DNA of 38,497 nucleotides, taken from positions 1 to 38,497 of IMG/VR virus record IMGVR_UViG_3300030106_004514, one strand, 5' to 3'. Shown here piece after piece: positions 24,173-31,650 of this stretch (position 1 is the first letter of the stretch; each line of letters starts with the position of its first letter). Source of the DNA: a virus. Below the pieces are notes generated by a model. The model worked only from the letters and a program-made list of their open reading frames with translations, was not told the DNA's origin and searched no databases. Position numbers and translations under genes: made by a program.

Positions 24173-25581
24173 GTGAGAGCGAAGCAACTGAGCCTATGGA
24201 GGGCAATAGCATGAGTGATGAGAGCAACAACATGAGTGATGAGAACAACAACAACACCCAGGAGGGTATGAGCATGAGTGACAACGACGCAGTGGAGAAG
24301 TTCGAGAAGACCCTGGCAACCTCTGGCCTTGAGGCCGCATGCGATGAGTGGGGGCAGGGATACGATGACGAGATGGAGCGCAAGCTCCAGGCGCATGTGG
24401 AGAAGAGCTTCGAGGAGAATGAGCGCACCCTCGCCGAGCGGGTAGCTGCACTGGATGCCAAGGCAGGGTCGCCGGAGGAGTTCAACAACTCCCTGCCGAA
24501 TGGCAAGCTTGTACAAACCCTATGCATGACATCGGAGGCTGTGCATGCGGTGAACAAGAGGACCCTGGAGAACAGCATGGGTGTGTTGAAGAACACCAAG
24601 GCTGTGAACCAGACCATCAAGGCCGTGGTCAAGGCGCAGGACAACATGTCCATGCTCAAGGATTACGTATCCGCAGTGGAGACACACCTTGAGGACCTCA
24701 TCGACGGGGCGACCACCGCATTCGAGGAGCGCATCACCGAGGAGAGGGGCCTCGCCAAGGAGAAGCTGGATGACAGGCTCATGGAGTTCGAGTCCGACCT
24801 CTCGGATTTGCACGATGCCCAGGAGCGCATCCAGGGCTTCGAGGATTTGCTGGCCAACCTGCCGGTGGACCTGAACGAGGTCGGGGATGCGCTGGAGGAC
24901 CACGACAACAGGCTCACCGATGCAACGCATGCCATCGAGGAGTTGACCTCTGCGCTGGATGACCTGTCGGATGCGCCGACGGCATGGCCTACGGAGGAGG
25001 AGAAGAGGGAGATACGCATTGAACTGCGCTCGGATGCAAAGGAGGACCTGACCGAGTGGCTCGACAACAACGTATGGTCGGACGTGGATGACCGTTGCGA
25101 GGCTGTGCTCAACGAGATGGACCTGTCGGAACGGCTCGACATGTATGAGCTAGGCAAGCTCGTCGTCCAGGCCATGGATGAGTCATCCCTCTCGCTGATG
25201 GCGGAGAAGCTCCCCGACCACCTGTGCATGAGTGACCTGGCAACCGAGGTCGTGTACGAGATGGACATGTGGGATGTGACCCAGCAGGTCATGGACAACA
25301 TGGACATGCACGACCTGGCCGAGAACGTCATACGTGAGTTGGACATGGACCAGATTCGGGAGGAGGTGCTCGAAGGCGTCGAGGTCGTTGAGCGGTGTGT
25401 TCCGCATATCGAGGACCGCATCCATACGCTGGAGGAGAAGGTCAAGGCCATGTCAGGCGAGGCAGACACGGACACCAAGGTGCATACGGTGGACGTGGAT
25501 GGCCTGGCCTTCAGGGTGGACAAGCTGGAGCGTGTGTTCCACAGCATGCGTAGCCTCATCATCGACTCGGAGGAGTTCTAG
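24169..25581 (+). CDS. Acidic coiled-coil protein with tandem 13-residue repeats
   Basis: A 470-aa very acidic protein with three parts. Residues 1-38 are low-complexity with repeated MSDE/MSDN units. Residues 40-310 are long coiled coil (for example LDDRLMEFESDLSDLHDAQE). Residues about 320-405 are tandem 13-mers such as DMWDVTQQVMDNM, DMHDLAENVIREL and DMDQIREEVLEGV, followed by a final coiled coil. It starts at ATG 24169 (ATGA overlap). AGGAGG before ATG 24274 could give a second, shorter product. The 13-mers resemble leucine-ladder repeats of phage coiled-coil proteins of unknown role. It is probably a filament or scaffold between DNA-processing proteins; inference only. Confidence 0.7.
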   Translation: MSESEATEPMEGNSMSDESNNMSDENNNNTQEGMSMSDNDAVEKFEKTLATSGLEAACDEWGQGYDDEMERKLQAHVEKSFEENERTLAERVAALDAKAGSPEEFNNSLPNGKLVQTLCMTSEAVHAVNKRTLENSMGVLKNTKAVNQTIKAVVKAQDNMSMLKDYVSAVETHLEDLIDGATTAFEERITEERGLAKEKLDDRLMEFESDLSDLHDAQERIQGFEDLLANLPVDLNEVGDALEDHDNRLTDATHAIEELTSALDDLSDAPTAWPTEEEKREIRIELRSDAKEDLTEWLDNNVWSDVDDRCEAVLNEMDLSERLDMYELGKLVVQAMDESSLSLMAEKLPDHLCMSDLATEVVYEMDMWDVTQQVMDNMDMHDLAENVIRELDMDQIREEVLEGVEVVERCVPHIEDRIHTLEEKVKAMSGEADTDTKVHTVDVDGLAFRVDKLERVFHSMRSLIIDSEEF

Positions 25582-25583
25582 TC

Positions 25584-26012
25584 ATGGGTAAGGCATACAA
25601 GCAGATGAATGACCCAAGGGTAGAGGCCATCCGCACTGACAGGCTGGTTGGCATAGGCACATGTGCATACATGGACGAGTCCCTCACCGACGCTGAGCTT
25701 ATCCACGACCTCGATGCATGCGGGATAGTGGATGCACGGGAGGCCGTGCAGTGGGCCAGGCAGCGGGAGGTAGAGAGCATGGAGTTCGCCCTCAACGCCA
25801 TGGATTGCAACCCGTTCGGGAGGACGGATGCATACCGCAAGCAACTCGAAGAGTTCATCGAGGCCATGGAGGAGGACGAGCAGTGCGATGTCTTCGGGTG
25901 CGATGAACGCTCCGAGGGCGGAGGCTCTACCATGTGCGCATGGCATGCAGAAGAGGATGGGCGTGGCGACCACGAGATGGAGCGCATGCGTGACATGGAG
26001 GACGACGCATGA
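25584..26012 (+). CDS. Hypothetical protein with CxxxxC...CxxH zinc motif
   Basis: A 142-aa acidic protein. The C-terminal third has CDVFGCDERSEGGGSTMCAW, then H (residues 107-127), the C-x4-C-x12-C-x2-H arrangement found in small zinc-binding modules of many phage proteins (consensus CxVxGCxx...GxCxxH). The first 100 residues are helical and acidic. The start ATG 25584 lies 2 bp after the previous stop, and the end overlaps the next gene by 4 nt (ATGA). It may bind nucleic acid or protein through the zinc module. No catalytic motif seen. Confidence 0.65.
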   Translation: MGKAYKQMNDPRVEAIRTDRLVGIGTCAYMDESLTDAELIHDLDACGIVDAREAVQWARQREVESMEFALNAMDCNPFGRTDAYRKQLEEFIEAMEEDEQCDVFGCDERSEGGGSTMCAWHAEEDGRGDHEMERMRDMEDDA

Positions 26013-26287
26013 GCAAGCAAGACCCACGAGACCTAGCTGTACGCATCCAGGCTGACGGCATCCAAGAGCATGTGATTCCCAGGAATGGGAAGGACTTCAC
26101 GCTTGAGGAAGCTCAGGCATACGTAGGTGGATACGTCGAGGTGGTGGACTGCGGCCTTGGGATGATCTTGCTCGTCGATGAAGACGGCATGCTCAAGGGC
26201 CTGCGGCGCAACCGAGTCGCATCCGCTATGGCTGGCACCAACATCGTTGGCGATGCGTTGTTGTGCCCATCACAGATGTTCCCATAG
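26009..26287 (+). CDS. DUF3846 domain protein
   Basis: A 92-aa protein. Residues 30-90 match the DUF3846 pattern: YVGGYVEVVDCGLGMILLVD, then EDGMLKGLRRNRVASAMAG and IVGDALL. The family is common in phages and mobile elements and occurs next to recombination and anti-restriction genes; its role is not known. It starts at ATG 26009 (ATGA overlap) and is followed after 7 bp by the next GTG start with AGGAG. Confidence 0.8.
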   Translation: MSKQDPRDLAVRIQADGIQEHVIPRNGKDFTLEEAQAYVGGYVEVVDCGLGMILLVDEDGMLKGLRRNRVASAMAGTNIVGDALLCPSQMFP

Positions 26288-26294
26288 GAGAGAC

Positions 26295-26483
26295 GTGGAC
26301 AACGACAACATCGCAGCATTTCTTGTAGGCATGGAGAACGACGGCATCGAGGTGACAGACGAGCCATCGGGACGCTACGGCCTACGCATATCGGGAGACC
26401 TGGTTGGCATGTTCAACACGCCAGCCTCAGCAATTGAGTACATCGTATCCGTGCTGAAGAGCACATCGGAGGAGAGACAATGA
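26295..26483 (+). CDS. Small hypothetical protein
   Basis: A 62-aa protein read from GTG 26295, with AGGAG upstream (26286-26290) and a 7-bp gap after the DUF3846 stop. It looks like a small alpha/beta domain (IAAFLVGMENDGIEVTDEPS, then GRYGLRISGDLVGMFNTPAS and a final helix) with no membrane segment. An upstream frame to 26178 overlaps the DUF3846 gene and is not needed. Its end overlaps the Rad52-type gene start as ATGA, so the two are co-translated. Confidence 0.65.
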   Translation: MDNDNIAAFLVGMENDGIEVTDEPSGRYGLRISGDLVGMFNTPASAIEYIVSVLKSTSEERQ

Positions 26484-27169
26484 GTGACATGCAGAAGACC
26501 CTGGAGCTACTACGCAACCCATTCCCACCACAGTGCATCGAGTGGAGACCTGGCAGTGTCGCCAAGACAGGCCAGTCATGCACCCTGCTTGCATACCTGA
26601 AGGTCGATGCCATCGAGGACCGTCTCGATGAGGTCGCGCCCGACTGGTCATGCGACTACAAGCAGGGGCCTACGGGTGGGCTGCTATGCGGTATCACCAT
26701 CGGCGGCGTCACCAGGTGGGACGGCAGCGAGAACACACAGATTGAGGCCGTGAAGGGCGGTCTATCGGATGCGTTCAAGCGTGCGGCTCGGCGATGGGGT
26801 GTTGGCCGCTACCTCTGGCGGCTCGGCACGCAGTGGCATGAGACCATCGACCACCACTCGGCATTGCATGACGGCGTGAGCTATGAGAAGCTCAAGCTTG
26901 GCAACAAGTGGGGATGGGTTAGGACCCCTGACCTACCTGCATGGGCTCTTCCTGAGCCACCGAAGGACCGGAACTGGGAGGGTGAGCGCAAGGCATTCTG
27001 TGCTGAGCTTACCGACATGGGCCGCTCATACGGTGACGTGGCGGAGTTCTGCCAAGCAATGGGACGGCCCCGGCCTTCCCGCATGACAACACAGCAGCGC
27101 AGCGCGCTGATGGACTACCTCGCATCTCCCGAAGGGGCTGGTGCAATTAACGACTGGCTCGCCAGTTAG
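26480..27169 (+). CDS. Rad52-type single-strand annealing protein
   Basis: A 229-aa protein. Residues 55-115 show the Rad52/Rad22 core: SCDYKQGPTGGLLCGITIGG, then VTRWDGSEN, and VKGGLSDAFKRAARRWGVGR, then YLW. It anneals complementary single strands and would drive strand-annealing recombination that builds or repairs concatemers. It starts at ATG 26480 (ATGA overlap). An SSB-like gene follows directly, the usual pairing. The C-terminal 75 residues are a separate helical part, possibly for protein contacts. No exonuclease gene was recognised nearby to make the 3' single strands. Confidence 0.85.
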   Translation: MSDMQKTLELLRNPFPPQCIEWRPGSVAKTGQSCTLLAYLKVDAIEDRLDEVAPDWSCDYKQGPTGGLLCGITIGGVTRWDGSENTQIEAVKGGLSDAFKRAARRWGVGRYLWRLGTQWHETIDHHSALHDGVSYEKLKLGNKWGWVRTPDLPAWALPEPPKDRNWEGERKAFCAELTDMGRSYGDVAEFCQAMGRPRPSRMTTQQRSALMDYLASPEGAGAINDWLAS

Positions 27170-27179
27170 GAGAAATCAC

Positions 27180-27719
27180 ATGGGATTTACCACAGGAAAG
27201 CATACAGGAAACCAGGGCAACCAGGAGAGCAAGCGGCACCAGCCGCCTGTCCCCCAGGGCACCTACCACGTACGCATCTCGGATGCACAGTACTCGGCGG
27301 TGAAGTCGGGCAAGCAAATCGATGACGAGTCTCTCGCATGGCTCGTGTCGAAGGGCTGCCCCGATGCATGCGCTGGTCGGCTCAGGGTTGGCGACGCTGC
27401 CAAGAACCTATACGTCACGATGGAGATTGTGGGTGGCTCGTATGCCGGCCGCAAGATTCGCGAGTGGCATCTGTTCTGGCATCCGTCCATCACGGCGATG
27501 GACATCGGGCGTGGCATGGTCGAGCAGTTGTCCGTCGCATGCGGTGCGCTGTCGTGGGATGAGCCGAAGGAACTCATCGGCTGTGAACTCACGGTGCATA
27601 CGCGAGTCGAGCGGGACCCCAGGTATGGGGACAAGGTGAAGGTCAAGCTGTACGAGCCGGCAGGCCAGGCAGCACAGCAGGCACCGCCCGCATTCGATGA
27701 CCAGGACATCCCGTTCTAA
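27180..27719 (+). CDS. SSB-like protein (DUF669 type) with acidic tip
   Basis: A 179-aa protein with an OB-fold pattern seen in phage DUF669 proteins: VPQGTYHVRISDAQYSAVKS, then GGSYAGRKIREWHLFWHPSI and LSVACGALSWDEPKELIGCE. It ends FDDQDIPF, the acidic tip by which single-stranded-DNA-binding proteins recruit partners. It probably coats ssDNA and hands it to the annealing protein encoded just upstream. The start ATG 27180 has TAGGAG upstream. The stop overlaps the next start as TAATG. Confidence 0.8.
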   Translation: MGFTTGKHTGNQGNQESKRHQPPVPQGTYHVRISDAQYSAVKSGKQIDDESLAWLVSKGCPDACAGRLRVGDAAKNLYVTMEIVGGSYAGRKIREWHLFWHPSITAMDIGRGMVEQLSVACGALSWDEPKELIGCELTVHTRVERDPRYGDKVKVKLYEPAGQAAQQAPPAFDDQDIPF

Positions 27720-28012
27720 TGGGTTTCATCAACGCAGCCGAAACGTATGCGGCACGCACATCCGAGAGGAGAGGCGTTCCGTTCCGCGACTACGACATGG
27801 GTCATGTCCGCATCTATGATGCCCTAGACCAACTGCACAAAGAGATGTGCAGGATGGACAACGGCAACATACGGCTCTGGTTCGACGCATACCCTGGGCT
27901 CAGGGATATGCTGAACGACTGGGCCGAAGGGCAGAAGCTCAGGCAATGGCATGAGGAGGACGAGCCAAAGGGTGACCCTGTCATGGACCTCATCCTGGGT
28001 GAGGGCCTATGA
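27719..28012 (+). CDS. Hypothetical protein, early operon
   Basis: A 97-aa acidic helical protein (MGFINAAETYAARTSERRGV at the start). It starts at ATG 27719 in a TAATG overlap with the SSB-like gene and ends in an ATGA overlap with the zinc-finger gene, so it is translated between them. There is no membrane segment, cysteine cluster or known motif. Confidence 0.65.
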   Translation: MGFINAAETYAARTSERRGVPFRDYDMGHVRIYDALDQLHKEMCRMDNGNIRLWFDAYPGLRDMLNDWAEGQKLRQWHEEDEPKGDPVMDLILGEGL

Positions 28013-28218
28013 GCACCGTATCCTGGACGAAGGACAAGATCATCGGCACTCTGCGACAGCTTAGGCGTGGCCGCATTGAACCCTGCATCGAATGCGGGGA
28101 GGACGTGTGGGACGAGGGCGAGGTGTGGTGTGAGCCATGTCGGCAGGCGGTCATGCTTGCGGAGGCTGACGAGCACATGGCCCTTGCATACATGGACGAG
28201 GGGCCGTTGCCCCCATGA
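28009..28218 (+). CDS. Small zinc-finger protein
   Basis: A 69-aa protein. Residues 26-44 have C-x2-C-x11-C-x2-C (CIECGEDVWDEGEVWCEPC), and the rest is helical. The layout recalls the DksA/TraR zinc finger, which binds RNA polymerase, but the finger spacing is shorter and the long N-terminal coil is absent. It may be an early regulator; that is only a possibility. It is the last gene of the rightward arm, 76 bp before the terminator. Confidence 0.65.
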   Translation: MSTVSWTKDKIIGTLRQLRRGRIEPCIECGEDVWDEGEVWCEPCRQAVMLAEADEHMALAYMDEGPLPP

Positions 28219-28294
28219 GTAACAGGGACACGGCCCTGACATAACCGCATGCTGACCGTGTAAGGCATGCACCAGACCAGGTTTCCGCTGGTCA
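28219..28294 (+). ncRNA. Structured 3' untranslated region before the terminator
   Basis: No gene here. The stretch has CAGGG-acacgg-CCCTG (28222-28237), two GCATGC words (28247 and 28265) that can pair with each other, and a hairpin GACCAG-gtttccg-CTGGTC. With the terminator that follows, this could be released or protected as a short 3' RNA, but no promoter was seen. Confidence 0.4.
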
Positions 28295-28351
28295 GGGTCT
28301 CAACGCACATGAAGGGCTCCTCCAGGCCCGTGCGTTGAGGCCCTTTTTTTT
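28295..28351 (+). terminator. Rho-independent terminator ending the rightward arm
   Basis: GGGTCTCAACGCAC (28295-28308) pairs with GTGCGTTGAGGCCC (28330-28343): 14 bp with one T-G pair and a 21-nt loop that itself contains GGGC and GGCCC. Eight T follow (28344-28351). It ends the rightward transcript just after the zinc-finger gene. The opposite strand lacks a T run, so it is directional. Confidence 0.9.
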
Positions 28352-28727
28352 ATCTCGAAATCGCCAGGGTCACGGCTACTGCGCTCGCAGTCAGCACGCC
28401 TACGGTGAACGCCAGGACAGGGTCCTCATACCAGGGCGCAGGTACGTATGCGTCAGAGAGGAGTCTCTCCAGCGTAGCTACCTGCTCCTCCTTGGCCTCT
28501 AGCTGGACGCTGAACGCATCCTTGGCAGCAGATAGGGTGCCACCTACCAGTTCGAGGTCAGCTTCGCATGTAGGTAGCAATACGCGCATGCTGGTGAGGC
28601 ACTGCTTCGCCTCGTCGGTCGGCACCAGGACGCCAGTGCATGGGGATGGGGTGCCTTGCTCCACTCCGTGAGCTTTCTCGCACGGCGTAGCTACGACTAA
28701 TGCGACGACTAATGCGAGCGCACTCAC
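28350..28727 (-). CDS. Signal-peptide/TM lysis-type protein
   Basis: A 125-aa protein from GTG 28727, 4-nt overlap with the preceding stop (GTGA) and AGGAG upstream. Residues 1-15 (SALALVVALVVATPC) are a hydrophobic export signal. A coiled coil follows (LSAAKDAFSVQLEAKEEQVA, then TLERL, near residues 62-90), then a C-terminal membrane helix (AFTVGVLTASAVAVTLAI). The signal-coil-membrane layout resembles spanin-like or other late lysis proteins, but no spanin pair is evident. There is no clear lipobox (ATPC has Pro at -1). It is the last gene of the leftward arm; its stop lies within the T run of the terminator. Confidence 0.6.
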   Translation of the reverse strand: MSALALVVALVVATPCEKAHGVEQGTPSPCTGVLVPTDEAKQCLTSMRVLLPTCEADLELVGGTLSAAKDAFSVQLEAKEEQVATLERLLSDAYVPAPWYEDPVLAFTVGVLTASAVAVTLAISR

Positions 28728-28731
28728 GCCT

Positions 28732-28881
28732 TCATGCTCTCCTGCTGTGCGCGGATGGCTGCGGCTCGGCGGACGGACCTCTTTCTCTGGTCCTCTCCCA
28801 GGACTTCTTGTCCCACTTCTTCGCCACATCAGGGGCGTTGATGTGCATGGCTATGCGTTGCTTGGCGTTCTTGTATGGCAT
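28732..28881 (-). CDS. Small conserved phage protein (MPYK...AKKWDKKSW type)
   Basis: A 49-aa basic protein. The first part, MPYKNAKQRIAMHINAPDVA then KKWDKKSW, resembles a very common small phage protein that starts MPYKS-KQR and ends near AKKWDKK. It starts at ATG 28881 within a TGATG overlap with the 922-aa gene stop; the end lies 5 bp before the GTG start of the next gene. The C-terminus is Ser/Arg/Ala-rich. It is absent from simple long-ORF lists because of its size. Function unknown. Confidence 0.65.
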   Translation of the reverse strand: MPYKNAKQRIAMHINAPDVAKKWDKKSWERTRERGPSAEPQPSAHSRRA

Positions 28882-31649
28882 CAGAAGCCGAACCTCTTGA
28901 GCCGCTCTCTTGCTGCCTCATTCTCTGTTAGCTCAAGGCCCATGTCCTTGATCTTCTTCTTGGTCTGGGCATCGATACGCTTGGCCGCCTGCTCCTTGCG
29001 CGCTTTCTCCGCCGCATCCTTGAAGGACTTCATCACGTTGGCCTTGGTTCGCATGCCTTCGCTGTACTCAGCGGCGGTCTTCCTCTCCATCTTCTCTTGC
29101 TCGAAGTCTCCACGGCGCTGACGCATGCGCTTGAGTGCAGCCTCGGTCATGTTGCGAGCCGCCTCCTTTCTCTCCGCCTTGGTGGGCGCAGTGCCACGCA
29201 ACGACTCACGCGCAACCCTTCGCTCGTAGTCGGACGCCGCCTTCTCCTTGCTCGCCTCCCCTCTTCGCTTGAGCACGCGCTTGAGGAACGGGAGGTTCTT
29301 TGCCTTGTCCCTTGCGATGGCACGCTGCCTGGCTGCGGCGTCGATCTCCCCCTTGGTGCGGGACCCCTTGTACCTCTTGCCTTTCTTCCTGAACTCAGCA
29401 GGGATGTGGCCGGTAACCGCGCTCTTTTCCAGGCCTTCGTAGTTTTTCTTGGAGATGTTGTACCGCCCAGCGGAGCCGGTCTTTAGGCGGGCCTTCTGCC
29501 TGTCCTCCTTTGCAATCTCCGCCTTCCTCTCTTGAGCAGCCCTGCTGGTGTCCTTGGTGCCTGGGCTGGTGGCTGCCTTGGTAGCGATTGCCCTGAGCCT
29601 AGACCTCTTGTCCGCTCTCTTCATGCCCTCGTCCAGCTTTCGCCGGTCCACTCCGGTAAGGACGCTCGACTCCTCATCCCTCATTGCCTCGACAAGGCCC
29701 TTCTGGCTGATGTTGTAGCCAAGCGTGCCCAACTCGTAGGCCACCCCGGCGGGACCAAGGAACCTTCCACCAACTCGCGCGATACTTCCGGCAACGGCGG
29801 CTGTTCCTGGGGACACCGACGCCCCAACGGTACGCAGCATGCGATGCCCCTTGCCCACCAGCCGGTTCGCCTTGCTGGTCTTCTCGAAGCCCTTTCCTCC
29901 CGGCTTTGATGCGTCGTCCAGGTAGTCTGCCAACTCCTCGTAGTTCCAGTCCTGGCCCAACAACTTATCCACGTTGTCTACGCCTAGAGCCGATGCGACA
30001 GCGGCCTTGAGCTTCCCTTTGTGCGGGGTCTTGGACTTGGTGAGGGCCTCTCCTGCGACAGGGTCCTTAGGCTTGTACTCAGGATCCTTCCACTTGGCCT
30101 TGCCCTTCTTGCCCTTCGCTGCCTTCGACTCAGCATCAATGGCTGCCTGCCTGTCTACGGCGCGCTGCCCCTTGAGGGTCCTGACATCAGCGGGGTCAGC
30201 CACTCCGCCCTCTGTATACACGCTGGCCTGGTCGGCTATTCGTTGCCTGGACGCCTGTGCTCGCGCCCTCCTTTTCGAATGCGCTGCGGCTCGCTCACCC
30301 TCCGCTTCGTGCCACTGCTGTCTGTATGCATCCTTGGCTGCCCGGTTGGCCTTCTGCTGCTTCGTCAACTTAGGCTTGGTCTTAGGCTTGGCCTTAGGCT
30401 TGGCCTTGGTCTTTGGCGTGACGTTCTTAGGCTCCGGCGCTGGCGATTCGAGATTGGGAGGAATCACCTGAGCCCGTATGTTTGCGGCGTCACTCTCTGA
30501 CAAAGCAGATGCGGCCGCTGCTTGGCGAGAGGCTCTCGCCCTGTCCACCTTCTTGACCTCGGGCTGCCCAGCATCGCCTCCGGCCGCTGCCTGGGCGGGT
30601 GGCTTGCTCTTGGCACCGGCCCTGCTCTTGGCTGCATCCTTTGCGGATGGGGTCTGCGCTGGTGGCGTTGTCCCACCAATAGACGCTCTGTATGCGATGG
30701 CCCCCGCCTTGAGGTCGGGGATCTGCCCAATGGCGTTGCGAAGTTGTAAGCCTGTTGGCTTGCTTGGGTTGCCAAGCAACTTCAGCACCTTCTTCTTCTC
30801 GTCAGGCTTTAGCGTCTCGAAGAAGTCCTTCGTCTGCTGCTGGCTGAGGGTCGGCCCAGTCTTGCCCGCCTTCCCGTTCCACTTGGGGATGGATGGCCTG
30901 TCCGTTGTGGTCGCGGTGGTGGTGGTTGCGGGTGGCTTGGGTGCGGCGGTGGTCGCTGCTCCCTTCTTCTGGCCCTTGACCCACTTCAACATCTTGGCCT
31001 TGCCCGTGGCTCCCCCTCCCTCGGCCTCGACCAGGTAGTAGAGTTGAGACGCAAGGGATTGGTCGGCGTACTTAAACCCTGCCCTCTTTGCAAGTTCCTT
31101 AGCCGTCTTGAGCGCATCGGGGTGCGCCTCGGCATACGCCTTCACAAGGCCCGCTCGCATCTTGCCCTTCTCCGGGCCAAACGTGTCCTGCTTTGGCGCG
31201 TACTTCTTTCGATCGCCCTTGGTTGCGGTTCGCTCTTCCACCACCTCGGCCTTGGCATCCGCCGCCTTCTCGGGGTCTACACCCCCTGGTGCTTGCTTGG
31301 CCTGGGCCTGCTCGGCCTCGGCAATCGCCTTGTCGTCGATGGCCTCAAGGTCAGCCCCAGCTTGCTTGCTGCGCTGGATGCGGAGGTTGGCCATGTGCTG
31401 TCTTGCGGATGCGGTCTCGGTTTCGATCTTCTTGATAAGCTCTTGAGCCAGCTTGTCGACGGTGCTCTTGTCCCCGGTTACTTTCTTGAAGGCCTCGTAC
31501 TCGGAGAAGAAATCACTGTACGCCTTCTTTGCCTCGGCGCTGCGGTGCTTTCCTCCCGCATCCTGGTACATCTTTTCCAGCGGCCGGAGCGCCGTTCGGA
31601 TCTCCTTAGCCAAGGTATCTACGTATTTCTTGTTTACGCTGCGGGCCAC
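28881..31649 (-). CDS. Large Lys/Ala-rich disordered and coiled-coil protein
   Basis: A 922-aa strongly basic protein with no clear globular domain. Residues 1-100 are helical. A low-complexity region follows, with a Lys/Pro tract at about 405-430 (PKTKAKPKAKPKTKPKLTKQ). Residues about 540-680 include a more hydrophobic segment (AAVAGSIARVGGRFLGPAGV near 630), and the C-terminal 240 residues are very basic helices. The DNA of the tract has 12-bp near-repeats. It starts at GTG 31649, with AGGAG 7 nt upstream and a 1-bp gap. Its size and position suggest a virion or DNA-associated protein (ejection or packaging aid); this is a guess. Confidence 0.65.
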   Translation of the reverse strand: MARSVNKKYVDTLAKEIRTALRPLEKMYQDAGGKHRSAEAKKAYSDFFSEYEAFKKVTGDKSTVDKLAQELIKKIETETASARQHMANLRIQRSKQAGADLEAIDDKAIAEAEQAQAKQAPGGVDPEKAADAKAEVVEERTATKGDRKKYAPKQDTFGPEKGKMRAGLVKAYAEAHPDALKTAKELAKRAGFKYADQSLASQLYYLVEAEGGGATGKAKMLKWVKGQKKGAATTAAPKPPATTTTATTTDRPSIPKWNGKAGKTGPTLSQQQTKDFFETLKPDEKKKVLKLLGNPSKPTGLQLRNAIGQIPDLKAGAIAYRASIGGTTPPAQTPSAKDAAKSRAGAKSKPPAQAAAGGDAGQPEVKKVDRARASRQAAAASALSESDAANIRAQVIPPNLESPAPEPKNVTPKTKAKPKAKPKTKPKLTKQQKANRAAKDAYRQQWHEAEGERAAAHSKRRARAQASRQRIADQASVYTEGGVADPADVRTLKGQRAVDRQAAIDAESKAAKGKKGKAKWKDPEYKPKDPVAGEALTKSKTPHKGKLKAAVASALGVDNVDKLLGQDWNYEELADYLDDASKPGGKGFEKTSKANRLVGKGHRMLRTVGASVSPGTAAVAGSIARVGGRFLGPAGVAYELGTLGYNISQKGLVEAMRDEESSVLTGVDRRKLDEGMKRADKRSRLRAIATKAATSPGTKDTSRAAQERKAEIAKEDRQKARLKTGSAGRYNISKKNYEGLEKSAVTGHIPAEFRKKGKRYKGSRTKGEIDAAARQRAIARDKAKNLPFLKRVLKRRGEASKEKAASDYERRVARESLRGTAPTKAERKEAARNMTEAALKRMRQRRGDFEQEKMERKTAAEYSEGMRTKANVMKSFKDAAEKARKEQAAKRIDAQTKKKIKDMGLELTENEAARERLKRFGF

Positions 31650-31650
31650 T

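Larger units (their letters stand above)
20165..28270. repeat. GCATGC-enriched arm (39 copies, counted by eye)
   Basis: GCATGC occurs about 39 times from 20165 to 28270, mostly followed by G (26 of 39), and about 11 times in the rest of the genome (at 1825, 14625, 14742, 28585, 29051, 29123, 29837, 32017, 32101, 32383 and 32645). It is densest at 20.5-22.1 kb. Copies occur in three codon phases (Ala-Cys, Arg-Met, Ala-His) and in the leaders, so the signal is at DNA or RNA level. The 4-mer ATGC/GCAT is also raised: 18 hits in 21061-21360 by eye against about 2 expected at 60% GC. Confidence 0.75.

Noticed and set aside
20165-28270. GCATGC copies as a CRISPR array or mobile-element repeat
   Set aside because: Spacing is irregular, the unit is only 6 bp, most copies lie in coding sequence, and no cas or transposase gene is present.
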